A stretch of 64,000 bases of DNA from Labilibacter sediminis (GTDB lineage: Bacteria > Bacteroidota > Bacteroidia > Bacteroidales > Marinilabiliaceae): contig NZ_VCHY01000004.1 of the NCBI RefSeq assembly GCF_005877885.1, positions 62,001 to 126,000 on the forward strand, read 5' to 3'. The notes below the pieces were generated by a model, which was given only the letters and a program-made list of their open reading frames with translations, had not been told where the DNA came from and did not search any database. Below are positions 45,512-54,483 of the stretch, piece by piece (position 1 is the first letter of the stretch; every line of letters starts with the position of its first letter). The translations under genes were made by a program, and so were the position numbers.

Positions 45512-46423
45512 TTATTTATTCTTTAGCTCAAAGACCTTAATCTGATTTTTCACCGCAGTCACCAGCTTGTTGTCAAATGTTTTAAGCTGGTATGGCAGAT
45601 GACCTCCTCCCAACAGGCTGTGATTAAGTAGAATCTGGTTAAAGGCGCCGGATTGATCATAGTGGCTGATCCGTGGATTCCCTTTCTCAGAGGTGAGCAG
45701 GCGACCCTGTTCGTCGAAATGGATATAGGACGGATTGCAACATCCGACAAAAGCACCGGCATCACTTCCGGCACGCCCAAAGGCGGCAATAAATTCTCCG
45801 TTCAGGGTATAGGATTCCACACGATGCCTGCCTGGGTTGGCGCAGTAAATGGTGTCGTTTTTATGCGTGATGTCAAAGAAATGGCTCGGGGTAATAAATT
45901 TATCCGGGCTCTCAATGAACTGTACAAAATTACCTTCACGCGTATATTTACAGATGTTTTTATGGCCCACATCGCTTACAAATACGAAATCATTCGATAT
46001 TGTAAATGATGAGTAATCAGATAACTCACTGCAGGCATCCCACGCATTCAGGGAATCGCCATTCAGCGAATAGTTTTCAATGAAAGCAGGGTAGAGAATA
46101 AACAGACTTTTATTACTGATGGCAATATCCCTCACATTAGCTTTAATTTTAAACGATGACACCTGTTCACCACGCAAATTATAGATGCTGACGGATTCTT
46201 TACCAGCCACATAAAGGCGCGTTCCGTGCAATTCGAAAGCCACCACGCTGTCCTTTACCTCAATGCCCGAACGCAGTTGGTAATCACTGTCAAATGTATG
46301 CGTTGCAGGGTTTTGTATCAGTACTTGTTTCTCATCACCATCCGGTCGTAGCACATAGATGATAAACCCGATCACTATCAGGAGAATCACAATATTAACA
46401 GCCACCTTTATTGATTTGTCCAT
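45512..46423 (-). CDS. Membrane-anchored NHL-type beta-propeller
   Basis: Protein of 303 residues with one N-terminal TM (about 7-24), after which it lies in the periplasm. The rest is an NHL/6-bladed propeller with blades such as GEQVSSFKIKANVRDI, GNFVQFIE, GEFIAAFGRAG and DAGAFVGCCNPSYIHFD. The last has a CC pair. No catalytic site is obvious; it probably forms a scaffold or binding surface. It is flanked by PQQ-type propellers and by the Fe-S genes at 2-3 base spacing, so it is likely part of the same periplasmic assembly. Confidence 0.88.
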   Translation of the reverse strand: MDKSIKVAVNIVILLIVIGFIIYVLRPDGDEKQVLIQNPATHTFDSDYQLRSGIEVKDSVVAFELHGTRLYVAGKESVSIYNLRGEQVSSFKIKANVRDIAISNKSLFILYPAFIENYSLNGDSLNAWDACSELSDYSSFTISNDFVFVSDVGHKNICKYTREGNFVQFIESPDKFITPSHFFDITHKNDTIYCANPGRHRVESYTLNGEFIAAFGRAGSDAGAFVGCCNPSYIHFDEQGRLLTSEKGNPRISHYDQSGAFNQILLNHSLLGGGHLPYQLKTFDNKLVTAVKNQIKVFELKNK

Positions 46424-46425
46424 AA

Positions 46426-47847
46426 TTAAATGATTTTAAGGCACAGAACGGTGTGTGCATCCCGTATAATCAGCATCCCGTCGGCATAAGCCATCGGACC
46501 CCAGGCATCCCGACCATCCATGATGCGTTGTTTCTTCAAAAGTTTCATGCCTTTGCCTTCAATATCATACACATACAGTTCACCATCATCCTTAAAGGCA
46601 AAGAGGTGTTTGTTGATGATGAGGTAGGGGCCAAGTCCGAACTTTTCATCAGCGGCAGAAGTCCAGATCGGCGTGTGTAGATCATCGGGTGAATAGCAAA
46701 CCAGCTTTCCTCTGAGACGTCCGCCATCTTTAGGCATCACACTGATGAGCATATTGTCATAAAAAATCGGCGATTGCTGCTCACTTGACAAACCCTTATT
46801 GGGCTTGTATTGATCAAGTACCTTGATATCCCAGTTACTGCCGGCCTTATACACTTCGAGAAGTACACCACCCGAACCGTATCCGGCCGTCATAAAAAAG
46901 CGGTTCTTCGCCACTTGTACGGGCGAGGGAGCCACTACCGAAGGTTGCCATTGATTGGTGTGCCAGAGTAGGCTGCCCCGGTTTTCAGCTTCGGCAGATA
47001 CACCGCAGATGCCACCTATACCCACATATACGTATGTCTTTACTCCATCTAAAGTCATTGGCATAATCGATGAATGCGACATTTTGAATGCAGGTGTATT
47101 ATCAGTTGTCCAAAGTGTTTCGCCGGTTCGGCAATCCAGTCCGGTCATTAAGGCTTTCTTACCTGCAGGCGCCAGAATCAATACATCCTTATCCACCAGC
47201 GGACATTGCCCGGTATACCAGAACGGCACTTCCGTTTCGTATTCTTTTTGCATATCCAACGACCAGAGCATGTCGCCGCTTTCCGGATCACAGCACATCA
47301 CATGTCCTTCCGGCCCGATTGTGATAATGTAGTCATCTGTAATTACCGGTATCGATCGGGAAAAGCCGTGGTTACGTTTAATTGGCACACGGTACCAGCG
47401 GCGCCAGAGTTCTTTCCCTGTACCCAAATCAAAGCAGCGTAAAGCATCCGAGCTCAACTGTTCATCGTAGTCCAGGAAATACACTTTTCCGTTGTATATA
47501 ACCGGTGAGGCATGGCCTTCGCCGGTTTCCACACGCCAGATTTCCGGATAGTCACCCACTGCCACATTAATGGCTTCAGGTGTTTTTATGATATTCGTAT
47601 TGGCTGAGCCTCTAAAGCTTGTCCATTTTCCCGTAAGGGAGGAAGCAGCCTCCTCATAACGCATGAAAAATTCACCGATCTTTACATCGTTGGCTGAGCG
47701 TGTGAGCCCTTCCGGACGGTTATCCGCGCCCGGTGCCTGTATGCTGAAGTCTGTTTTGGGTGGCATCAGGTGCCACCCAAGAATCAGACCTGCATATAGT
47801 AATACGGTTGACAACGTAATGATTTGGACGATCTTGTTTTGCTTCAC
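46426..47847 (-). CDS. Membrane-anchored PQQ-type beta-propeller
   Basis: Protein of 473 residues with an N-terminal TM anchor (about 7-26). After a linker it opens with WTSFRGSANTN and has propeller blades such as GKELWRRWYR, GDMLWSLDMQ, GETLWTTDN, RGSLLWHTNQW and HTPIWTSAADE. A MRYEEAASSLTGKWT segment (about 63-77) precedes the propeller and is not in the other copies. No CxxCH. It probably faces the periplasm. Spacing to both neighbours is 2 bases. The role may be structural or cofactor-binding (PQQ is possible but not shown). Confidence 0.88.
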   Translation of the reverse strand: MKQNKIVQIITLSTVLLYAGLILGWHLMPPKTDFSIQAPGADNRPEGLTRSANDVKIGEFFMRYEEAASSLTGKWTSFRGSANTNIIKTPEAINVAVGDYPEIWRVETGEGHASPVIYNGKVYFLDYDEQLSSDALRCFDLGTGKELWRRWYRVPIKRNHGFSRSIPVITDDYIITIGPEGHVMCCDPESGDMLWSLDMQKEYETEVPFWYTGQCPLVDKDVLILAPAGKKALMTGLDCRTGETLWTTDNTPAFKMSHSSIMPMTLDGVKTYVYVGIGGICGVSAEAENRGSLLWHTNQWQPSVVAPSPVQVAKNRFFMTAGYGSGGVLLEVYKAGSNWDIKVLDQYKPNKGLSSEQQSPIFYDNMLISVMPKDGGRLRGKLVCYSPDDLHTPIWTSAADEKFGLGPYLIINKHLFAFKDDGELYVYDIEGKGMKLLKKQRIMDGRDAWGPMAYADGMLIIRDAHTVLCLKII

Positions 47848-47849
47848 GT

Positions 47850-49049
47850 TTACTTTAAGTTATAAGCCATTAAAGTGTCGCCATGACGAACGTATAATAA
47901 TCCTTTGTAAATCACAGGGTGCGCCCAGTGCTGAGCCGTACCCATGGTGATATTGAATCGGCTTACCACATCCAGTTTTTCCGGATTCTCTCTGGCCAGC
48001 ACCATTTCACCGCGATCGGTGTACATATAAAGCATGCCATCGTTATAGATGATGTTACCCGTGGCCATATCTTTGGCTTCGTACTTGATTTCACCTGTAT
48101 TCCAGTCCACACAAAACCAGGAACGATTTGTGTCACCTGATCCGTAGGCATAGTCACCAATTTTAACCATAGCACCCATGCGGTTGTCTAATTTCTCTGC
48201 GAACCAGGCTTTTTCTACAGCCTTGCCACCTGCAGTTAGTTTCAGCATCACCGAACCTTTACCATAACCACTGGTACATAATAACATGTTGTCGCTGTAA
48301 ATCGGTGTATTAGCGTGTACCGACCAACGGTTGGTCTGATCGTAGGACCACAATTTTACACCCGATTTGGCATCCACGCCAATAATGTGGTTAGCGGTCA
48401 TGGTCACAATAATTCCATGTTCCTCAATGTACATAGGCGAACAATAAGCTGACAGGTCGCCTTCGCCGGGAGTGCTCCAGACTGTTTTGCCATTTTTCTT
48501 GTTTAATGCAACCAGGTTATTTTTCTTACCACCCGGTGTGGCGATTACCATATCATCCACGATCAGCGGCGCCTCATTAATTCCCCAGGTAATGTTGGAA
48601 CCTTCAAATTCATCGAAAATATTCTTCTTCCAGATCAGACTCAGGTCTTTTTGTTTGTAGCAGAACAATTCGCCAAGGCCACTCATGATATACAGCTTGC
48701 CTTCATTAATAGTAACGGTGCCGCGTGGCCCTACATAGTTCTTTGACCATTCTTTGCCGTACTTTACTTTGTTTAAAAGTTTACCTGACAGATCAAATAC
48801 GTATAAGTAACCGGTTTCTTCAATCATTCCGGTCAGGTAAATTTTGTTGTCATCAATGGCAACTGAAGAGTGTCCTTCTCCGAGCCCGTCAAAGTGCCAT
48901 TTCAATTCAGGCCCGTTGGCGGGCCATTCCTTTAATAAGCCTTTTTCCTGATAGATACCTGTCCGGTCGGTACCGCGCCACTGAATATTGTCTTGTGCAT
49001 TTAATCCAAATGCAATCAGTAATATACATGCGATTAGTCCATGTTTCAT
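47850..49049 (-). CDS. Exported PQQ-type beta-propeller protein
   Basis: Exported propeller of 399 residues with a short signal peptide (MKHGLIACILLIAFGLNAQ). The mature part opens with IQWRGTDRTGIYQEKGLLKEWP, matching the propeller at 30607 (HGWRGPNRDG...LLKEWP), and the two share a closing blade (HWAHPVIYKGLLYVRHGDTLMAYN here). They are paralogues within one operon. Blades include GKTVWSTPGEG, GVKLWSYDQTN and GEIKYEAKDM. Start 19 bases after the cyclase stop and 2 bases before the next propeller. Function unknown; possibly a periplasmic scaffold or quinoprotein-like enzyme. Confidence 0.9.
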   Translation of the reverse strand: MKHGLIACILLIAFGLNAQDNIQWRGTDRTGIYQEKGLLKEWPANGPELKWHFDGLGEGHSSVAIDDNKIYLTGMIEETGYLYVFDLSGKLLNKVKYGKEWSKNYVGPRGTVTINEGKLYIMSGLGELFCYKQKDLSLIWKKNIFDEFEGSNITWGINEAPLIVDDMVIATPGGKKNNLVALNKKNGKTVWSTPGEGDLSAYCSPMYIEEHGIIVTMTANHIIGVDAKSGVKLWSYDQTNRWSVHANTPIYSDNMLLCTSGYGKGSVMLKLTAGGKAVEKAWFAEKLDNRMGAMVKIGDYAYGSGDTNRSWFCVDWNTGEIKYEAKDMATGNIIYNDGMLYMYTDRGEMVLARENPEKLDVVSRFNITMGTAQHWAHPVIYKGLLYVRHGDTLMAYNLK

Positions 49050-49068
49050 CTGAGTAAGTTTTAGTTTG

Positions 49069-50799
49069 TTAAACCATTATTTTTGTCTGTGATAATTTCT
49101 TTTTATAAGCGTTTAATGCATTCAATACAAAAGTGATATTGTACATATCTTCTGAATACCACAGCCTTGCAAAGTAAAGTCCGATAGGCTCCGGTTTCAG
49201 TATTTTCTTTGATTCATATTTTAAATATAGAAAGTTGAAAGCATTATCCAGTATGCTTTCCTCTACATTGTCTATTGTGCTTAAGGCGCTTAAAGCTCTG
49301 GCTGTTAGTGTGACCTTTGAACGTACACCTATGGCACCGCCCCAGCCGCCGTCTGTATTTTGGGCGCTTAAAAGGAAAGATGCTCCTTTGGCCACCATTT
49401 CTTCTGCAAGCGGATGGTCAATGCCGGAAAGGTATTCCACAGATAATGCAGTACCGTATACCGGCGAGCGTTCATCCTGTGCATCCTGATCGCCAAACCA
49501 AAGCGGATACCAGCAACCTTCAGGGCTTTGTTTCTTTTTCATCCAGCGCAACATCCGGTTGGCGCCATTGTCACATTTCTTTTTAAGCGCATTAGGTAAG
49601 TGATCACGCCACAGGCTAAAGGCCAGCAGAGCATGAGCTGTAATATCCGGGCTGCTTCGGTCGAAGGGCAGTTTACCCCATCCTTTGCAGAAAGTCGGGA
49701 TGCCGCCATCTGCATTTTGAAGGGAGAGGAGCCACTCGAGGCCTTTTTCAATTTCCGGACTCATTTCCCCATTGCTCAAATCGTAAAGTGCTACCAGTGC
49801 GCCGGAGGTGTCATCGGCATCGGGGGCCGCACCAGGCAGGTTAGTCCAGCCCCAGCCACCTTCTTTTGCACCTGTAAAGGGGTGCTGACATTTGAAGGCA
49901 TTCTGCTTAATCTGATTGGCGAGGTTTAGCCGGTCAGGGATATTTTCTCCCATTGCCCTGACGCTTAGTGAAGTTACCCAGGCAGCCAGATTGGTGTCAA
50001 TTGGCCAGGAACCGTCTTTGCGTACAGTGTCGGTCAGGAAGCCGATGCCTTTTCGTACTGCTTCATGATCTCCGTATCCGGCGCCACACATGCACATGGC
50101 CACAAAGCTGGTTAGCGGTGCTGCCTCCAGAAAACCGCCATGTTTCGGCTGAAGTTTAATTAGTACTTTTAAGGAACCCGGTATAAACTTTTCCCTCAGC
50201 AGGTTCTTGCTTCCTTTTTTATAGCGCAGGATGCCCACGGCTATTAAAGCTGGTATGGCATAACTCACCACCGGCAGGCGCAGGAAGCGGAATAGTTTCT
50301 GCGGCAGAACAGACAGTTCAAAAGGTAATTGTGGTATGTTTTTCCAGGAAGAAATGACGCCGGCCAGTGCACACATCACAAGGATGGGGGCAGAGAAGGT
50401 GAGATCTTTTCCGTAATACTTTAATACACCTTCAATAATGTGGGCATCGCTGATGCCTCCGAATTTATCGTTCAAAAATGCTTTTGTTGGCTCCGGTGTT
50501 TCCCCCACAGCAGTTAACGTGGCAAAGGTCAGCAGGGTGGCAGTCATGTTCGAAGGGCTCTCCGGACTGTCGCCCCAGGAACCATCTTCAAGCATTGTCT
50601 TTTTCAACCAGGCCACCCCGTTTTCAATGCCTGACTGATGTTTATCCTTGTTAGACATAAAAAGCGCAAATACAGCTACAGATGTCGAAATCGCACTGGA
50701 CGACAGGTAACCGCTCCACAAACCTCCGTCTTTCGGACGTTTGTCAATCAGCTCTCCGCTGAGGTAATCGATCATCTTATGTATTTTTTCTTCCTGCAT
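49069..50799 (-). CDS. Class II terpene cyclase, squalene-hopene-cyclase family
   Basis: Cyclase-family protein of 576 residues, shorter than typical squalene-hopene cyclases (about 630). It has QW-type repeats (EDGSWGDSPE at 71-80, KDGSWPID near 261, NADGGIPTF, SPEGCWYPLWF, NTDGGWGGA near 481), the class II proton-donor motif DxDD as PDADDT (326-331), and a conserved SSPDITAHALLAF block. A hydrophobic region (about 135-190, LPVVSYAIPALIAVG) matches the monotopic membrane-entry segment of the family. It should protonate and cyclise a polyprenyl chain at the inner membrane. No squalene synthase is nearby, so squalene may not be the substrate (inference). It starts immediately after the stop of the repeat protein, so the two may form a heteromer. 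Confidence 0.92.
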   Translation of the reverse strand: MQEEKIHKMIDYLSGELIDKRPKDGGLWSGYLSSSAISTSVAVFALFMSNKDKHQSGIENGVAWLKKTMLEDGSWGDSPESPSNMTATLLTFATLTAVGETPEPTKAFLNDKFGGISDAHIIEGVLKYYGKDLTFSAPILVMCALAGVISSWKNIPQLPFELSVLPQKLFRFLRLPVVSYAIPALIAVGILRYKKGSKNLLREKFIPGSLKVLIKLQPKHGGFLEAAPLTSFVAMCMCGAGYGDHEAVRKGIGFLTDTVRKDGSWPIDTNLAAWVTSLSVRAMGENIPDRLNLANQIKQNAFKCQHPFTGAKEGGWGWTNLPGAAPDADDTSGALVALYDLSNGEMSPEIEKGLEWLLSLQNADGGIPTFCKGWGKLPFDRSSPDITAHALLAFSLWRDHLPNALKKKCDNGANRMLRWMKKKQSPEGCWYPLWFGDQDAQDERSPVYGTALSVEYLSGIDHPLAEEMVAKGASFLLSAQNTDGGWGGAIGVRSKVTLTARALSALSTIDNVEESILDNAFNFLYLKYESKKILKPEPIGLYFARLWYSEDMYNITFVLNALNAYKKKLSQTKIMV

Positions 50800-51690
50800 T
50801 TAACTTTCTTCATTAATTAATAAGGCTGATCCTATAGCTAATAATCCGTAAAAACAGTATTCCACATCGCTTTTATCATCCAGTAAGGTAGCGATAAAAC
50901 CACCAGATTCTGCCCAATGGGCTTCAATAAATTCCAGTGCCTGGTAGTTGGGCTTTTCCTTGTAGGACTTTAATACAAACAAGGCAGTGGCAGTTGATAA
51001 CAGATCCGGCACTGGTGCCGAAGGTGCAGCCTTAAATCCGCCTGAAATATCCTGCATGGATTTGAGGAACCCGATTGCTTTCTCTTGCTTACCATTGCTT
51101 ATTTGCCCTAATACAGATAAGGCAGCTGTGGTGGCATTGGTGGTGGCGGTAAGTCCATCTGAGACATTCATGAAGCCTCCTGTTTCGTGGCGGTATTGCT
51201 CCAGGTTCTTTTCAATTTTGCTTTTCTCTGGGAGCTTATTCCCGGTATCTTCCAATAACGAAATCCAGATGAATTGGGTATAAGGGGAGCTGATGTTCTG
51301 GTGTGGCATATGCTTAAAATCATTCAGGTCCCTGACTCGCTGTTTACTTTGGGTTTTCAACCAGGTTAATGCACGACCCTTTTTGCGCATGTAAAGTATT
51401 AGTTCACACCGTTTAAAGGCTGTATAGTGAATGAGGTCCAGATCGTCTTCATGCTGGTGCGACAGATAACCGGCCATTTTATCTGTATCAAGATGAATTC
51501 CGAGTACCAGACATAACATCCAGCCAAAAGAAGTATAGTACAGGTCTGATTCACCGCTTTTATTCATAAATGAGTGATCCTGCAGTAATTGAGATCGTAC
51601 AAATGCAGATAAGTGATCAATGGCTTCTCTTCCAAGCTGACCCTTTCCTGATTTTAGCGTATCCAATATGTTGGCTGAAATACTCTGCAT
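50800..51690 (-). CDS. Prenyltransferase/squalene-cyclase-repeat protein lacking DxDD
   Basis: Soluble-looking protein of 296 residues with the alpha-helical repeats of the prenyltransferase/squalene oxidase superfamily (GGFMNVSDGLTATTNATTAAL at about 178-198 is the best one; also ISGGFKAAPSAP and AESGGFIATL near the end). It has no DxDD and no membrane-entry helix, so it is not a cyclase alone; it resembles one (alpha/alpha)6 barrel, as in protein-prenyltransferase beta subunits, but I cannot point to the zinc ligands. It lies between the polyprenyl synthase (1-base gap) and the cyclase (0-base gap), suggesting a partner or chaperone subunit for the cyclase. Confidence 0.85.
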   Translation of the reverse strand: MQSISANILDTLKSGKGQLGREAIDHLSAFVRSQLLQDHSFMNKSGESDLYYTSFGWMLCLVLGIHLDTDKMAGYLSHQHEDDLDLIHYTAFKRCELILYMRKKGRALTWLKTQSKQRVRDLNDFKHMPHQNISSPYTQFIWISLLEDTGNKLPEKSKIEKNLEQYRHETGGFMNVSDGLTATTNATTAALSVLGQISNGKQEKAIGFLKSMQDISGGFKAAPSAPVPDLLSTATALFVLKSYKEKPNYQALEFIEAHWAESGGFIATLLDDKSDVEYCFYGLLAIGSALLINEES

Positions 51691-51691
51691 A

Positions 51692-53251
51692 TTATTTTAA
51701 AATGCGCCCTGTAACCCGAAAGAGCAGACGTTTTAGTTCTGTATTAGTAATCTGGTTCAGGGCTGTCAGTGCTTCTTTTCGAAAGCTGTCAACCATTGTC
51801 TGAACACGTGAAATGGCGCTTTCAAGCATGTGTTCATGATCAGCTGATCTTAAGAAACCTTTCAGATCGTCGGTATGTAGCAAGGAATGCACAAACAGCT
51901 CATCATTGCTATTTTCGCAAATGGCGGCTATTACAGCCGAGGGTCGGATAACCAGTGGGTCGTCTGTCTCGAAATCTTCAATGTCATCCTTTAGCTGGTA
52001 AGCAATACCCAATGCATTGGAGTATCGGCTAAGTACCTGACGAGTTTCTTCGTGGTTATCAACACAGAGCGAACCTATTAACAGTGATACTTCAAAGGCC
52101 GGTACCGTCTTGTGTTTAAAAATGTCAAGTATATAATCCATGCTTAAAGGCTGTGGATCTTTACTCCATTCCAATTCCATACCTTGACCTTTGCACAGGG
52201 CAATGTGTGCATCGGAGGCTACCTTTATTAACCTCATGTGGTCGCATTGCGCAAGGAGGCGATAACCTTCGCCCAGGTACATGTCACCCACATTAATGGC
52301 GATCGGCACACCATGTGTGGCATTTACCGTTTCCTTACCATAGCGTATTAAATCTTCATCCTCTATGTCATCGTGCACCAGTGAAGCCTTGTGAAAGCAC
52401 TCAATAGCAATGGCTGCACGCTGTACTTTTTCCGGTATTTCGTTTTTCCCGCTTATGGCCATGTAAGTGGCAGCCAGCAGGTACGGACGCCAACGTTTTC
52501 CGTCACCACCCATCCATTGCCTTGCAATGACGGATGTCTGGTCATCAAGGGGTGAAAGAACCTTACTCAGATTTTCAGGCTGAAACCAGGTTTTGATGGT
52601 TGTTTTCAGCAGATCATAGTTCAGCAGACTGGCGGTTTGTTCCGATCTCATTTCCATGATCCGGTACACATAGTTTTCGTCTACCGTGGTTTCCTTGCAA
52701 CCTTCCTCATTCAGGGGAATGGCTAAGCCCGGTACGGCATTGTTGATCAGAAGCGGAAAGGCTTTCTCCAGTGAATCTAGGCAACTTACGCCAATCACCG
52801 TATCCACGACACCGCTTTCAACCAGGCCAACCACTGATGTAAATCCTTCGGCCACCAGACTCATCATGCCCAACTCTTCGGCACGGGTTTGCAAATCAGG
52901 AATGTTACACTGTGTGCACAGGTTGCAGAGTAAGCCGAGCTCATCAATATCTGCCTTACAGGATGATGAATCGCTCAGGCATTTAGGGAGCAGCAAAATT
53001 CGCTTGTTATGCGGAATTGATGCAACAGTATCGAACCATACGGCGTTATGCAGTTCCACCATTAACCAGCTTTTTCCTGCCGTATCAAGTTGCCGTTCAT
53101 TGATCAGCTGCAGTGCCATGTCCGAAAGCTGATCCATTGAAACAGGAGGTGTCAGGTTTTGCTTACCCGCGAACGTGCGTATGGCATTTCGTAATACCAG
53201 ACGTTCTTCCTTCGTCCCCGGAACTTTATATTTAAATTGCGTTTTTTCCAT
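51692..53251 (-). CDS. DUF116-polyprenyl diphosphate synthase fusion
   Basis: Protein of 519 residues in two halves. Residues about 80-200 match DUF116 with its Cys set (Cys91, 98, 109, 112 and 115; KRILLLPKCL and GLLCNLCTQC), probably an Fe-S or metal site. Residues about 225-519 are a trans-isoprenyl diphosphate synthase: GKRWRP (251-256), first Asp-rich motif DDIED (294-298) and second DDIED (422-426) for Mg-PPi binding. The residues 4 and 5 before the first motif are Ser290 and Ala289, not the bulky aromatics of C15/C20 synthases, which suggests a longer product (inference). It starts 14 bases after the radical SAM gene. It likely makes the cyclase substrate. The fusion links prenyl chain synthesis to Fe-S chemistry. 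Confidence 0.92.
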   Translation of the reverse strand: MEKTQFKYKVPGTKEERLVLRNAIRTFAGKQNLTPPVSMDQLSDMALQLINERQLDTAGKSWLMVELHNAVWFDTVASIPHNKRILLLPKCLSDSSSCKADIDELGLLCNLCTQCNIPDLQTRAEELGMMSLVAEGFTSVVGLVESGVVDTVIGVSCLDSLEKAFPLLINNAVPGLAIPLNEEGCKETTVDENYVYRIMEMRSEQTASLLNYDLLKTTIKTWFQPENLSKVLSPLDDQTSVIARQWMGGDGKRWRPYLLAATYMAISGKNEIPEKVQRAAIAIECFHKASLVHDDIEDEDLIRYGKETVNATHGVPIAINVGDMYLGEGYRLLAQCDHMRLIKVASDAHIALCKGQGMELEWSKDPQPLSMDYILDIFKHKTVPAFEVSLLIGSLCVDNHEETRQVLSRYSNALGIAYQLKDDIEDFETDDPLVIRPSAVIAAICENSNDELFVHSLLHTDDLKGFLRSADHEHMLESAISRVQTMVDSFRKEALTALNQITNTELKRLLFRVTGRILK

Positions 53252-53265
53252 ACTGCCAAGCTCTT

Positions 53266-54483
53266 TTAACCATATGCGCCAAATCCGAAGAAGTATTTTT
53301 TCTTCATGATTTTATATAATACATTCTCTTCCGGGATTTCACAGCCTTTCTGATCGTGGCCGGCTACCGGTGCCATGCTTCTGTACTCCTGCAACACCGT
53401 TTGCCGTGATGAGGAATCCTGTGCTTTATATTGTTCGGCGAAATCTGCCAGTTTGTGAGGGTCCTCCAAAAGGATGCATCCCCTTGTGCCATCTACTGTC
53501 AACGCTCTTAAATCTGCCAGAAATTCTGATTCTTCAAATAAGGCCTGGAGGTTACTCCCGTCTGCATTAATGAAATCACGGGCCATTTGAATGGGTGGGC
53601 AAAATTCCACTGCTCCACCTGGTGAAATGTGGTGACTCATGCCTGTGGCAGCCGGGCAAAGTGCATTACCCTGTGCATCCCAATAGGTGTCGATGAGGAA
53701 AAGCGGGGCATCCCTGCGTTGTTTCACGATGAATTTGCGTAATTCAAGAATCTGATCTTCGTTCAGGGCGTTGGCAGGGTCAGGCTTGGCACCCACCGGA
53801 CGGTAAATGTAATACCAGAGGTAATGCACGCCTTCCTTAGCCAGCAAATCAATGTATTTTCTGTTTACAAGATCATTATAATTGCCCTTGCAGATACTTG
53901 CGGCTGCACCAAACATTAACTTGTTTTTCTTGCAGGCTCTCACACCTGCAAGTGTTTTATTGTATACATCATCACTTCCCCGACGTTTTTCACTTTCTTC
54001 TTTCAGGCCTTCGATGCTAATAAGCGGGGTGATGTTGCCAAGCTTCTTCATACGGGCAGCTATTGCATCGGTGATGAGCATGCCGTTGGTGAACAGCTGG
54101 AAGTAGCAGTCGGAATGTTTCTCAATAATGTCGAACAAACCTTTGTATAATAAAGGTTCACCACCTAAGACACCAAAGAAGTAGGAGCCACGTTTTTTAC
54201 TTTCTGTAATGATGCCGTCCAGTTGTTCTTTGCTAAGTGATTTTTTACCACCTGTCGAAACCCAGCAGCCACTGCATGCAAGGTTGCAGCTTTCTGTTAC
54301 GGAAATCATCACGAAAGCGGGGAAGAAAGGCTCCCCTTTTGCCTGTCGCTTTTCAAATTGCCGCATGTTTTTTAGGTTGCGCCAGGCAAAATTGTAAAGG
54401 ATTTTCCAGACAAGCCAAGGCGATACTTCCATTGGCACACGCAGCATCGTCCTGAAATTGGCCGTATATTCTCTTATTGTCAT
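53266..54483 (-). CDS. Radical SAM enzyme with SPASM-like C-terminal cysteines
   Basis: Radical SAM enzyme of 405 residues. The SAM [4Fe-4S] ligands are Cys66, Cys70 and Cys73 (CNLACSGC), followed by the SAM-binding GGEP (107-110). Further cysteines in ALCPAATG, VEFCPP, RGCILLED and KGCEIPEE could hold auxiliary clusters, as in SPASM/twitch proteins. The core motif CNLAC.GC and GGEPL is also that of HpnH, which adds adenosyl to hopene, but overall assignment to HpnH is not secure. A 1-base overlap (TAATG) couples it to the ferredoxin. In this operon it may modify the terpenoid or form C-C bonds. Direct target unknown. Confidence 0.9.
   Translation of the reverse strand: MTIREYTANFRTMLRVPMEVSPWLVWKILYNFAWRNLKNMRQFEKRQAKGEPFFPAFVMISVTESCNLACSGCWVSTGGKKSLSKEQLDGIITESKKRGSYFFGVLGGEPLLYKGLFDIIEKHSDCYFQLFTNGMLITDAIAARMKKLGNITPLISIEGLKEESEKRRGSDDVYNKTLAGVRACKKNKLMFGAAASICKGNYNDLVNRKYIDLLAKEGVHYLWYYIYRPVGAKPDPANALNEDQILELRKFIVKQRRDAPLFLIDTYWDAQGNALCPAATGMSHHISPGGAVEFCPPIQMARDFINADGSNLQALFEESEFLADLRALTVDGTRGCILLEDPHKLADFAEQYKAQDSSSRQTVLQEYRSMAPVAGHDQKGCEIPEENVLYKIMKKKYFFGFGAYG

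Noticed and set aside
30607-49049. Quinohemoprotein alcohol dehydrogenases
   Set aside because: The propellers lack CxxCH heme sites, so the safer call is PQQ-type beta-propeller of unknown activity.
53266-54483. Firm naming as HpnH
   Set aside because: CNLACxGC and GGEPL are shared with many radical SAM families and the extra C-terminal cysteines fit SPASM-type enzymes as well.
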